Below are positions 1 through 7,074 of a DNA stretch of 28,825 nt, in pieces. How positions within the stretch are numbered: position 1 is the stretch's first letter; the number at the start of each line of letters is the position of its first letter. The notes under the pieces are model-generated. The model was not told the origin of the DNA and searched no databases. It worked only from the letters and a program-made list of their open reading frames with translations. Source of the DNA: Nonomuraea candida (lineage in GTDB: Bacteria > Actinomycetota > Actinomycetes > Streptosporangiales > Streptosporangiaceae); NCBI RefSeq assembly GCF_000725485.1, contig NZ_JOAG01000070.1, forward strand, positions 1-28,825, given 5' to 3'. The position numbers and the translations under genes were made by a program.

Positions 1-1
1 G

Positions 2-103
2 GCCGCGGCCGGGCTGCTCAACCCGATGATCGCGGGCGCGGCGATGGCGTTCTCCAGCGTCTTCGTGGTCACCAACAGCCTGCGACTCCGCCGCTTCACC
101 TGA
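2..103 (+). CDS. C-terminal end of a copper/heavy-metal P1B-type ATPase (5' end outside window)
   Basis: Reading from base 2 gives 33 residues ending in a TGA at 101-103. The visible part includes [14 protein letters not shown] followed by a short basic tail LRLRRFT. Established: this Asn-Pro then Met-x-x-Ala/Ser-SS pattern is the last transmembrane helix of Cu-exporting P1B ATPases (CopA/CtpA type), where the Met and Ser residues form part of the metal path. Only the tail is seen, so the substrate is inferred. A perfect hairpin follows ten bases after the stop. Copper handling also appears about 7 kb away (PCuAC lipoprotein and Dyp peroxidase), but nothing shows that the two loci are linked. 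Confidence 0.8.
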   Translation, partial: AAAGLLNPMIAGAAMAFSSVFVVTNSLRLRRFT

Positions 104-113
104 CACCACCGAA

Positions 114-148
114 CGGACGGCCGGCGCCCTCACGACGCCGGCCGTCCG
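114..148. terminator. Perfect 13-bp inverted repeat between convergent genes
   Basis: Left arm CGGACGGCCGGCG (114-126) and right arm CGCCGGCCGTCCG (136-148) match over all 13 bp, with a 9-nt loop. It lies between the ATPase stop (103) and the stop of the convergent MFS gene (158). There is no T-tract, which is normal for high-GC actinomycetes. It probably terminates transcription from both sides. Confidence 0.75.
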
Positions 149-157
149 CGTGCCCGC

Positions 158-1498
158 TCACAGCTCGGCCTCACACGCCCTGACCGGAGCAGGAACCGAC
201 GCCGGAGCAGGAGCCGACGCCGGAGCAGGAGCCGACGCCGGAGCAGGAGCCGACGCCGGAGCGGGGGCCGGGGCGGGGGCCGGGGGCGTAACCAGAGCCG
301 AGGCCGGATCCGGGCTTGGGGTCGTAACCGGAGGTGCGTACGGCCGGCGGGAGGCGGAGGCCCAGCGGACGGCCGGCGCCATCGCGGCCCCCGCCACCAC
401 GAACCCGGCCCCCACCACCACCCACCCCACCGTCCCCCCGCCGAGCACCAGCCCGGTGAGCACGACCGGCCCCAGCATCCGGGCCACGGCCACCCCGGTC
501 CCGAAGAACGCCTGGTACTGCCCCTGCCGATCGTCCGGCGCGAGACCGAAGCCGATCTCCCAGGCCCCCGCCGCCAAAAGCATCTCCCCGGCGACCAGCA
601 GGACCGCCGCCACGATGAGGAACGCCCACCCGTACGGGCTCAGCGCGAACACCACGCACGCGGCGAGCATCAGCAGCCCCGCCCGCCGCACGGCCCCGGA
701 GGCGTCGCGCAGCCCCTTGACCCGCCGCGCCACCCGCACCTGGAAGAGCAGCACGGTCCCGGTGTTGACGAGGAGCAGGACCGAGACCATCCAGGTGGGC
801 GCATCGGTACGGGAGGCGATCCAGAGCGGCACGACCACGCTCAGCAGCGGCATGTAGAACAGCATCACGGCGTTGAGCAGCGTGACGAGCGCGTACGGCC
901 GGTCCCGCAGCACGGCGAGCCGGGGCCCGGCGGGAGCCGGCGCGGGCCGTACGGCGGGCAGCCTGAGCAGCAGGGCGGCGGCGGCCAGGAAGGCCAGCGC
1001 GTCGAGCGCGAGCACCGCCAGATACCCTTCGCGCGTCCCGGCGTGCAGCGCGAGCCCGCCCAGCCCGGCCCCGGCCGCCAGGCCCCCGTTGAGCACGGCT
1101 TGCAGGCGGGCGCGTACGACGGTCCGCTCGGCGGGCGGCACCAGGGCGGCGAGCAGCGCCTGGCGGGCGGCCGACAGGCCGGTCTGCGCGGTGCCGTACA
1201 GGCAGGTGACCAGCACGAACAGCGCGAAGGAGGAGACGAGGAGGAACGCGGCGACGGCCGCCGCGGTCACGACCGCGAGCAGCACGGCGACGCCGCGCGG
1301 CCCGCGCCGGTCGGCCAGGTGGCCGAGCGGCACGCCGGCCACCGAGCCGACGGCCCAGCCCAGGGTGAGGCCGAGGCCGATCTCGGTGGCCGACAACCCG
1401 ACGATCCCGGCGAAGTAGAACGCGGACGTGACGAGGTAGACGCCGTCCCCCACGGAGCTGGCAAGCTGCGCATGCGCCAGGATTCGCCGATATTTCAT
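158..1498 (-). CDS. MFS exporter (12-TM type) with a C-terminal Pro/Ala repeat tail
   Basis: A 446-residue integral membrane protein of the major facilitator superfamily, probably a proton-driven exporter; the substrate is not deducible. The loop 2-3 signature GHLADRRGPRGV (motif A) is present, and hydrophobic helices cover most of residues 5-395. The last 45 or so residues are a low-complexity tail of PAPASA-type repeats, encoded by an 18-bp tandem repeat and presumably cytosolic and disordered. The ATG at 1498 was chosen because it overlaps the upstream gene's TGA in an ATGA arrangement, which indicates translational coupling. A longer in-frame extension to 1723 would run through the upstream gene and is not credible. 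It is cotranscribed with the CMD-family gene and opposite a MocR regulator that probably controls both. Confidence 0.85.
   Translation of the reverse strand: MKYRRILAHAQLASSVGDGVYLVTSAFYFAGIVGLSATEIGLGLTLGWAVGSVAGVPLGHLADRRGPRGVAVLLAVVTAAAVAAFLLVSSFALFVLVTCLYGTAQTGLSAARQALLAALVPPAERTVVRARLQAVLNGGLAAGAGLGGLALHAGTREGYLAVLALDALAFLAAAALLLRLPAVRPAPAPAGPRLAVLRDRPYALVTLLNAVMLFYMPLLSVVVPLWIASRTDAPTWMVSVLLLVNTGTVLLFQVRVARRVKGLRDASGAVRRAGLLMLAACVVFALSPYGWAFLIVAAVLLVAGEMLLAAGAWEIGFGLAPDDRQGQYQAFFGTGVAVARMLGPVVLTGLVLGGGTVGWVVVGAGFVVAGAAMAPAVRWASASRRPYAPPVTTPSPDPASALVTPPAPAPAPAPASAPAPASAPAPASAPAPASVPAPVRACEAEL
197..262. repeat. 18-bp tandem repeat encoding PAPASA units
   Basis: The unit CGACGCCGGAGCAGGAGC occurs with no visible mismatch at about 197-214, 215-232 and 233-250, followed by a partial copy, and a degenerate copy lies just before. 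The period is a multiple of three, so copy-number change would lengthen or shorten the MFS protein tail without a frameshift. Confidence 0.85.
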
Positions 1499-1944
1499 GG
1501 CTTGTAGGACGCCGGGGTCATTCTGGTCGCGACGCCCATCCGGTTCCAGGCGTTGATCGTGGCCACGGCCACCACCAGGGCCGCCAGCTCCGCCTCCGTG
1601 AAGCAGACGGCGGCCCGCTCCCACACCTCGTCCGTGATGTCCTGGGTGGACAGCCGGGTGGCCGCCTCGGTGAAGGCGAGCGCGGCGCGCTCCTGCTCGG
1701 TGAAGAACGGCGCCTCCTGCCACACGGCCACGGCGTGCAGGCGGGCGTCGCTCTCCCCCGCCGCCCTGGCGTCGGAGCTGTGCGCGTCCACGCAGTAGAC
1801 GCAGCCGTTGATCTGGCTGGCGCGCAGGCGCACCAGCTCCAGGAGCGGCTTGGGGAGGGTGCTGTGGGTGACGTACGCGTCGAGCCCGGCCATGGCCCGG
1901 TACGCCTCTCCGGCCAGCGCACCGAGGTTCATTCGTTCGGTCAT
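1495..1944 (-). CDS. Carboxymuconolactone decarboxylase / AhpD-like protein
   Basis: A 149-residue all-helical protein of the CMD/AhpD-like superfamily. The signature is LVRLRASQINGCVYCVDAH, in which C-V-Y-C followed three residues later by His is the AhpD-type redox/proton-relay motif. Such proteins act as alkylhydroperoxidase-like thiol peroxidases or as gamma-carboxymuconolactone decarboxylases; the CxxC-H form favours a peroxidase or redox role. The ATG at 1944 is used because AGGA stands seven bases upstream; starting further upstream would extend into the divergent promoter region. Its stop overlaps the MFS start by four bases. Opposite lies a MocR-type regulator, a pairing that suggests an inducible detoxification unit. 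Confidence 0.88.
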   Translation of the reverse strand: MTERMNLGALAGEAYRAMAGLDAYVTHSTLPKPLLELVRLRASQINGCVYCVDAHSSDARAAGESDARLHAVAVWQEAPFFTEQERAALAFTEAATRLSTQDITDEVWERAAVCFTEAELAALVVAVATINAWNRMGVATRMTPASYKP

Positions 1945-1964
1945 GCCCTCATCCTGGAGCCGAA

Positions 1965-1980
1965 CTTGTCCCAGGATAAG
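1965..1980. promoter_or_regulatory. Operator-like dyad between the CMD and MocR genes
   Basis: CTTGTCC-CA-GGATAAG is a two-arm dyad with 6 of 7 positions matching, inside the 67-bp divergent spacer 1945-2011. The spacer is relatively AT-rich. CCAAT (1983-1987) and TTGGGCCAA (2002-2010) add further half-sites next to the regulator start. Inference: this is the autoregulatory and target site of the MocR protein. Confidence 0.5.
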
Positions 1981-2011
1981 CTCCAATTCCCGGCAAGATG
2001 ATTGGGCCAAG

Positions 2012-3412
2012 ATGGACGTGCACATCAGCCTCGACGGCGGCCGTGACCTGGCCGCCCAGGTCTACCGGCAGCTCCTCGACGCCATCCTCGACGGCCGGCT
2101 CAGGTCGGGGGAGCGGCTGCCGCCGACCAGGGAGCTGGCCCGCCGCCTGGAGATCTCCAGGAACACGGTCGCGCTCGCCTACGACCGCCTGGTCGCCGAC
2201 GGGTTCCTCACGGGGCGGGCGGGCGCGGGCACGTTCGTCTCGGCGGAGCCGGTCCGGGGGAGAGCCGCCCCGAAGGGCGTCATCCGCCCCCGCCCGATCT
2301 GGCGCGACCTCCCGCCTGCGACGCCGGCCCAGTCCACCACCCGGTACGACTTCCGCGTCGGCGTCCCCGACGCCCGCCTGTTCCCCATGGAGACCTGGCG
2401 CCGCCTGGTGGCCCGCGAGCTGCGCGCCGGCGCCGCCGGCTACGCCGACCCGGCCGGGCACGAGCCCCTGCGCGAGGCCATCTCCCGGCACATCGGCATC
2501 AGCCGCTCGGTTCACGCGGGCCCCGGCGACGTGCTGATCACCAGCGGCGCGCAGCAGGCGCTCGACCTCATCGGCCGGGTGCTGATCGAGCCGGGTGACG
2601 TGGTCGCCGTCGAGGAGCCCGGCTACCCGCCCGCCCGGCTGCTGTTCCGCTCGCTCGGCGCCCGGGTCGCGGGCGTGCCGGTGGACGGCGAGGGCATCGA
2701 CGTGCGGGCGCTGCCCGGCGAGGCCCGCATCGTGTACGTCACCCCGTCGCACCAGTTCCCCCTGGGCACGCCCATGTCGCTGGCCCGCCGCACCGCCCTG
2801 CTGGCCTGGGCCGAGCGCCGCCGGGCGGTGGTGATCGAGGACGACTACGACAGCGAGTTCCGCTTCGGCGAGCGTCCGCTCGAACCCCTCCAGAGCCTCG
2901 ACCGGGCCGGCCGCGTCATCTACGTGGGCTCGTTCTCCAAGACCCTGCTGCCCATGCTCAGGCTCGGCTTCCTGGTCGCGCCCGCCTCGCTCGCGCCGGC
3001 GCTGCGCGCGGCCCGGCACCTGTCCGACTGGCACGGCGAGGTGCCCACGCAGGCCGCGCTGGCCCGCTTCATCGACGAGGGCCTGCTGGCCAGGCACATC
3101 AGGAAGGCGACCCGCGAGTACGCCGCCAGGCACGCCCTGATCGCCGAGGCCCTGGCGGGCGACGAGCGCCTGCGCCCGGTGCCGTCCACGGCCGGCCTGC
3201 ACCTGTGCGCCCGGCTCGCCCCCGGCGTGACCGTCCGCCCGGGGCCCGAGCCGGCGGTGGAGCGCCTGGAGGCGTACTGCGGCGAGCGCCCGGCCCAGCC
3301 CGGCCTGGTCCTCGGCTACGGCGCGATCGGCAGGGACGCCATCCCCGCCGGCCTGCGCCTGCTCAGGTCAAGGATGTCGGCGGGTCCAGAAGCGGCGGCC
3401 CCGCTCCCCTGA
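2012..3412 (+). CDS. MocR-family (GntR winged helix + aminotransferase fold) PLP-dependent regulator
   Basis: A 466-residue regulator. Residues 1 to about 75 form a GntR-type winged helix (GERLPPTRELARRLEISRNT, then GFLTGRAGAGTFV). About residues 110-460 form a fold-type I aminotransferase domain, with the PLP lysine in GSFSKTLLPMLR (K310) and the acidic cofactor-contact region IEDDYDSEFRF. Known members (PdxR, GabR, DdlR types) sense PLP or an amino-acid or amine adduct and act on adjacent genes. The ATG at 2012 gives the standard family N-terminus; no clear Shine-Dalgarno sequence precedes it, so a leaderless or weakly led mRNA is possible. It is divergent from the CMD/MFS operon, its probable target. 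Its last 45 bases overlap the convergent usp gene. Confidence 0.88.
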   Translation: MDVHISLDGGRDLAAQVYRQLLDAILDGRLRSGERLPPTRELARRLEISRNTVALAYDRLVADGFLTGRAGAGTFVSAEPVRGRAAPKGVIRPRPIWRDLPPATPAQSTTRYDFRVGVPDARLFPMETWRRLVARELRAGAAGYADPAGHEPLREAISRHIGISRSVHAGPGDVLITSGAQQALDLIGRVLIEPGDVVAVEEPGYPPARLLFRSLGARVAGVPVDGEGIDVRALPGEARIVYVTPSHQFPLGTPMSLARRTALLAWAERRRAVVIEDDYDSEFRFGERPLEPLQSLDRAGRVIYVGSFSKTLLPMLRLGFLVAPASLAPALRAARHLSDWHGEVPTQAALARFIDEGLLARHIRKATREYAARHALIAEALAGDERLRPVPSTAGLHLCARLAPGVTVRPGPEPAVERLEAYCGERPAQPGLVLGYGAIGRDAIPAGLRLLRSRMSAGPEAAAPLP

Positions 3413-3886
3413 CATCTCCGGGTCGTCGGGCGGCGTCGGCTGCCGCACGATCACGACCGTCGTGCGCGCGTGCCGCGCGCAGTACATGCTGGTCGAGGGC
3501 AGGAAGATGCGGCTGAGCAGGCCGCGTCTCCCCCGTCCGAGCACGAGCAGGTCGCCGTCGCGGGCGAGGTCGACGAGGTGATAGCCGGGATCGCCGACCC
3601 GGCCGACCACGAACGTCCGCAGATCCTCGGGGATGCCGCCCGCCACGTCCTCGAACACGCTCGTCACCACCTCGGTGCAGCGCGCCTCCTCGCCGAGCCG
3701 GACCGCGTGCTGGACGGGCAGCGCCTCGGGGAAGGGGTGGACGGGCGCGCGGCTGACGTGCACGGCCACGAGAGCCATCCGGTGCAGCCTGGCCGCGCCG
3801 ATGGCCCAGGCCAGCGCCCAGCGCGCGGCCGGGGACTCGTCCACCCCAACGATCAGCCGCGCACCGCCGGGCAGTTCCTGTTCCAC
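3368..3886 (-). CDS. Universal stress protein (UspA family), single domain
   Basis: A 172-residue cytosolic protein with the Usp fold. The first strand and turn are LIVGVDESPAARWALAWA (residues about 11-28). The C-terminal nucleotide loop is LVLGRGRRGLLSRIFLPSTS, followed by VVIVR. The canonical ATP-binding form is G-2x-G-9x-G-[ST]; here the glycine before Ser-Thr is a proline, so ATP binding may be altered. The GTG at 3886 is chosen for the AGGAGG just upstream. About 20 extra residues follow the usual Usp end (PDDPEMSGERGRRFWTRRHP), and this tail is what overlaps the MocR gene. Function is inferred from the family: stress, hypoxia or dormancy survival. Confidence 0.85.
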   Translation of the reverse strand: MEQELPGGARLIVGVDESPAARWALAWAIGAARLHRMALVAVHVSRAPVHPFPEALPVQHAVRLGEEARCTEVVTSVFEDVAGGIPEDLRTFVVGRVGDPGYHLVDLARDGDLLVLGRGRRGLLSRIFLPSTSMYCARHARTTVVIVRQPTPPDDPEMSGERGRRFWTRRHP

Positions 3887-4007
3887 GGTGCCTCCTGTCG
3901 AAGTACGACCATAGTGCGCCTACCCGCTGGTTACCGGGAGGTGGCACTTTGCGAACTCCGGAGTCCCTGCCGAGGCCGGGGGCCTGCCGGGCCGCTGGCC
4001 ACCCGGT

Positions 4008-4727
4008 TCAGATCAGTTTGAGCAATCCGTCGTAAAAGATGTCCCGCTCCCCCTCCGTCAGGGCCCGGTACGCCATGGCGTCCCGGCGGTTCGTCTCCGC
4101 CTCGATGCCCTCCCGTACGGGCCCGCCGGCGAGGGCGACGATGCCGGCCGCCGTCAGTCCCGCCGCCCGCCAGGCCGCCGCGTGGGCGTCGGCCCGGTGG
4201 TAGCGCAGCGCCGCCAGCCGGTTGAACAGCAGCAGCCCGGCGCCCGCCCCCTCCGGCTCGTACGGCGGCGCCATCAGCTCCAGCGCCCCGCCGGGCAGCC
4301 GGTCGGCCGCGCCGAGCACCCGGCCCGCCAGCTCGGCCAGGCCGGGCAGGTCGTTGCCGGCCCAGACGCGTTCGGCCGCGGCGGCGTGCAGGTCGTACAG
4401 CCGGTGCACGAACGCCAGGCCCGCGGCCGTCAGCCGCAGCCCGCCTTCGCGGTCCTCTTCGAGGGCGCCCTGGCTCAGGTGCTCCCGCAGGCTGGGCTCG
4501 CGGCCGGCCGGGTCGCCGTAGCGGTAGACGACGGCCAGGTCGCGGCGGGTCAGGGGGCGCAGGGGGAGTGTGAAGCGCAGGTCGGACAGGAATCCGGGGG
4601 TCAGACCCGAGGTCTCGGCCAGGTCGGCGACGGCTCTGGCGGCCGAGGCGTGCACGTTGACGGTGGCCGCGCCGATGACGGGGGCGATCGCCGCGGCATA
4701 CTCCAGCAGATCCTGAAATTTCGGCAT
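4008..4727 (-). CDS. Winged-helix-like protein of unknown function (SCO6745-like, tentative)
   Basis: A 239-residue soluble protein. Residues about 60-110 resemble a winged-helix or MarR-like segment (LREHLSQGALEED, then GLRLTAAGLAFVHRLYDLHA). The C-terminal half contains YHRADAHAAAWRAAGLTA and ends with YRALTEGERDIFYDGLLKL. The HRADAH-AAGLT arrangement reminds me of the actinobacterial SCO6745 family, which has no proven function; that assignment is from memory and tentative. The start at 4725-4727 gives the first residues MPKFQDLLEY; no strong Shine-Dalgarno sequence is visible. It is divergent from a DHA2 exporter, with a perfect AT-rich inverted repeat between them, which fits a local regulator. 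Confidence 0.7.
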   Translation of the reverse strand: MPKFQDLLEYAAAIAPVIGAATVNVHASAARAVADLAETSGLTPGFLSDLRFTLPLRPLTRRDLAVVYRYGDPAGREPSLREHLSQGALEEDREGGLRLTAAGLAFVHRLYDLHAAAAERVWAGNDLPGLAELAGRVLGAADRLPGGALELMAPPYEPEGAGAGLLLFNRLAALRYHRADAHAAAWRAAGLTAAGIVALAGGPVREGIEAETNRRDAMAYRALTEGERDIFYDGLLKLI

Positions 4728-4746
4728 CGCGTCGATTATGGAGGGA

Positions 4747-4762
4747 TATGCAGTGATGCATA
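4747..4762. promoter_or_regulatory. Perfect inverted repeat in divergent promoter region
   Basis: TATGCA-GTGA-TGCATA has perfect 6-bp arms and a 4-bp centre. It lies in the 141-bp spacer (4728-4868) between the winged-helix-like gene and the DHA2 exporter. The arms are two-thirds A/T in a GC-rich genome. CATAAT on the minus strand, ending seven bases before the minus-strand ATG, could be a -10 for a leaderless message. Inference: an operator controlling both genes. Confidence 0.5.
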
Positions 4763-4868
4763 GGTGATCGACAGGGAATCGAAATGGGCCGGCTCCAGGG
4801 TGGGGTCAACCGTCCGGCGTCCGCCGGTGTTCTTCCACCCGCCCCACCCCTTCTCGATCTGGAGCCCC

Positions 4869-6254
4869 ATGACCGCCCGCCGGGCCGCCCTGCCTCTGCT
4901 GCTGACCGCGGTGTTCGTGACCACGCTGGACTTCTTCGTCGCGAACCTCGCCATCCCCTCCATCCGGACCGACCTGCGCGCGGGTGACGCCGCCGTCCAG
5001 TTCGTGATCGCCGGGTACGGGCTGGCGTACGCGGCCGGGCTGATCGTCTCCGGGCGGCTGGGCGACCTGTTCGGGCACCGGCGGGTCTTCGCGGCCGGGC
5101 TGGCGCTGTTCACGCTGGCCTCCGCCGGCTGCGGGCTGGCGGGGGACGCGGCGCAGCTCGTGGCGGCCAGGGTCGTGCAGGGCGTCGCGGCGGCGCTGCT
5201 CGCCCCGCAGGTGCTGGCGCTGCTCGGCCGGCTGTACCAGGGGGCCGCGCGGGCCAGGGCGTTCAGCCGGTACGGCACCGCCGTCGGCCTGGCCGGGGTG
5301 AGCGGGCAGGTGATCGGCGGGCTGCTGGTGGCCGCCGATCCGCTGGGGCTGGGCTGGCGGGCCTGCTTCCTGGCCAACGTGCCCATCGGCGTGGCGGCCC
5401 TGGCGGCGACCGGCCGCCTGCTCCCCCGCGACACCACCGCCCGCCTTCCCCGTGGCCGGTCCCGGGCCGGCGAGCTGGACGTGGCCGGGGCGGTGATGGT
5501 GGCGGCCGGGCTGGTGGCCGTGGTGCTGCCGCTCGCCGAGGGGCGTGAGCAGGGCTGGCCCCTGTGGACGTGGCTGTCCCTGGCCGCCGCGCCGCCGCTG
5601 CTGGCCGCGTTCGTACGACGCCAGCGCCTACTGGCCGGCTCCGGTCGCGTGCCGCTGCTCGACCTGGCCGTGTTCGGCGCGAAGGGGTTCGCGCCCGGGC
5701 TGGTGGCGGTCGGGCTGCTGTTCGGCACGTCGGCGGGGCTGTCGTTCGTGCTGGCCCTGTACTTGCAGGACGGGCTCGGGCTCGACCCCCTCGCCGCCGG
5801 CGCCGTGTGCACCGCGCTGAACGCCGGCTTCTTCGCCGGCTCCCTGCGGCCTTCCCGGCTCGGGGCGCCGGTGCTGGTCCTGGGGCTGGGGCTGCTGCAC
5901 TGGGCGGTGGGCGCGGGGCCGGTCCAGATCGGGGCGGCGCTGCTGGTGACCGGGGCCGGCATGGGGCTGCTGATGTCGCCGCTGCTCTCCTCGGTCCTGG
6001 CCGCCGTACGTCCGGAGCGGTCGGGAGCCGCGGCCGGGGTGCTCGGCACCGTGCAGGAGGCCGGGGGAGTGCTCGGCGGGACGGTCACCGGGGCGGTCTT
6101 CTTCGGGGCGCTCGACGGCGGATGGGAGGCGGCGGCCAGGGCCGCGCTCGTGGCCCTGATCGTCGGTGCGCTGGGCGTCCTCGCCCACGCGGCCTCCCGC
6201 ACCCCGGTCCGCGCGCTCACGGCGTTTCACGTGAAGCCGGACATGAAGCGCTGA
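4869..6254 (+). CDS. DHA2-family (EmrB/QacA-type) MFS drug exporter
   Basis: A 461-residue multipass membrane protein with the DHA2 signatures in order: LDFFVANLAIPSI in helix 1 (motif D1), GRLGDLFGHRRVF (motif A), RVVQGVAAALLAPQVLALLG (motif B) and GQVIGGLLVA then NVPIG (motif C). The size fits about 14 helices, as in proton/drug antiporters. The ATG at 4869 is chosen because the protein then begins directly before helix 1 and GGAG lies four bases upstream. The longer in-frame reading from 4764 adds 35 residues across the divergent operator. The last codons contain a parS-like 14-mer. The export substrate is unknown. Confidence 0.85.
   Translation: MTARRAALPLLLTAVFVTTLDFFVANLAIPSIRTDLRAGDAAVQFVIAGYGLAYAAGLIVSGRLGDLFGHRRVFAAGLALFTLASAGCGLAGDAAQLVAARVVQGVAAALLAPQVLALLGRLYQGAARARAFSRYGTAVGLAGVSGQVIGGLLVAADPLGLGWRACFLANVPIGVAALAATGRLLPRDTTARLPRGRSRAGELDVAGAVMVAAGLVAVVLPLAEGREQGWPLWTWLSLAAAPPLLAAFVRRQRLLAGSGRVPLLDLAVFGAKGFAPGLVAVGLLFGTSAGLSFVLALYLQDGLGLDPLAAGAVCTALNAGFFAGSLRPSRLGAPVLVLGLGLLHWAVGAGPVQIGAALLVTGAGMGLLMSPLLSSVLAAVRPERSGAAAGVLGTVQEAGGVLGGTVTGAVFFGALDGGWEAAARAALVALIVGALGVLAHAASRTPVRALTAFHVKPDMKR
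6224..6237. other. parS-like ParB-binding site (13 of 14 bases)
   Basis: GTTTCACGTGAAGC differs at one position from the 14-bp palindrome GTTTCACGTGAAAC, the widely conserved ParB/parS core used in Streptomyces and other bacteria. It lies inside the last codons of the DHA2 exporter (residues near TAFHVKP). Known parS sites often sit in coding sequence and cluster near the origin. A chance CACGTG-centred palindrome cannot be excluded. Confidence 0.45.
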
Positions 6255-6258
6255 TCCT

Positions 6259-6391
6259 CCGCACGGACCGGGCCGGCCGCGCGGAACGCTGAGCCCCGCA
6301 CGGACCGGGCGGCGGTGCAAGGTGCTGAGCCCCGGGGGCCGGGGTTCGCAGCGCGGGGGAGAAGCGCACGGATCAACGCGCGGACCGGGGG
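6259..6391. repeat. Short direct repeats in the spacer after the DHA2 exporter
   Basis: CCGCACGGACCGGGC occurs at 6259-6273 and again at 6296-6310; a related CGCGGACCGGGG lies near 6379-6390. CGCTGAGCCCCG and GTGCTGAGCCCCG also recur. The 159-bp spacer 6255-6413 holds these and no gene. Its role is unknown; it may hold the promoter of the downstream copper module. Confidence 0.5.
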
Positions 6392-6413
6392 GATGGCGTG
6401 AAATGCTTGATAT

Positions 6414-6980
6414 ATGGCGTTGCCGCTCCGTCTTGCCCGCACCATGGTGTTCGCCGTGGTGTGCCTCGGGCTGGGCGTGGCGGCACACGTGCTCGGCGGC
6501 GCCTCCGTGCCGGCTCCGGCCATGGTGGCGGCGCTGGGGGTGGCGTTCGCGGCGGCGTACCCGCTGGCGGGGCGCGAGCGGCCGCTCGCGGTGATCCTGC
6601 CGCTGCTGGCCGGACTGCAGGTGCTGCTGCACCTGCTGTTCTCGCTGTCCCACGCCGCGCACGCGCCGGCCGGTCACCCGCACGCGGCGCTGCTGCCGGA
6701 CCTGGGGATGCTCGCCCATTCGGGGCTGGTGCCCGACCTGGGCATGCTGGCCGCGCACGGCTGGGCGGTCGGGCTGACCGCGCTGTGGCTGGCGCGCGGC
6801 GAGGCCGCGCTGTGGTCGCTGCTGCGCCGGCTGGCCGTGCGGCTGCTGGTCATCTGGCTGCCGCTGCTCACGACACCTTTCTCCACACCCCTGTGCACGA
6901 CCGAGCCGCCCGTGCTGCGCTCGGCCGTGCTGCGGCACGTCGTCAGCAGGAGGGGCCCGCCGCGGGCCGTCACCGCCTGA
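6414..6980 (+). CDS. Small polytopic membrane protein with a His/Met-rich loop, probably metal-related
   Basis: A 188-residue protein with about five hydrophobic segments: residues ~10-30, 35-52, 57-78, 110-130 and 132-150. Between the third and fourth lies a histidine- and methionine-rich loop (HAAHAPAGHPHAALL, then a duplicated PDLGMLA element). I do not recognise a named family. Its neighbour encodes a PCuAC-type copper chaperone, and in Streptomyces the PCuAC/Dyp-peroxidase operon also contains a membrane protein of CopD type. A role in copper passage or sensing is therefore inferred from context and composition. The ATG at 6414 has no clear Shine-Dalgarno sequence; an internal ATG at 6444 is the alternative. 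The gap to the lipoprotein gene is 94 bp, so they may share a transcript. Confidence 0.72.
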   Translation: MALPLRLARTMVFAVVCLGLGVAAHVLGGASVPAPAMVAALGVAFAAAYPLAGRERPLAVILPLLAGLQVLLHLLFSLSHAAHAPAGHPHAALLPDLGMLAHSGLVPDLGMLAAHGWAVGLTALWLARGEAALWSLLRRLAVRLLVIWLPLLTTPFSTPLCTTEPPVLRSAVLRHVVSRRGPPRAVTA

Positions 6981-7074
6981 CCTCTCGCGGTCGGGCACGG
7001 CGTTTCCCCTTCTCAGACGACCCCCGCCGCCCGGCAGGGTCTGCTTCGGCATGCCGGGTGGAGAAAGGCACACC

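Noticed and set aside
3920..3960. Possible DosR/DevR-like box upstream of the universal stress gene (GGCACTTTG)
   Set aside because: Too few matching positions to the dormancy-regulon consensus to claim a site.
6990..7060. CCCGGCA...TGCCGGG (7030-7036, 7052-7058) as an attenuator of the copper lipoprotein
   Set aside because: Only a 7-bp stem with a 15-nt loop, easily found by chance in this composition.
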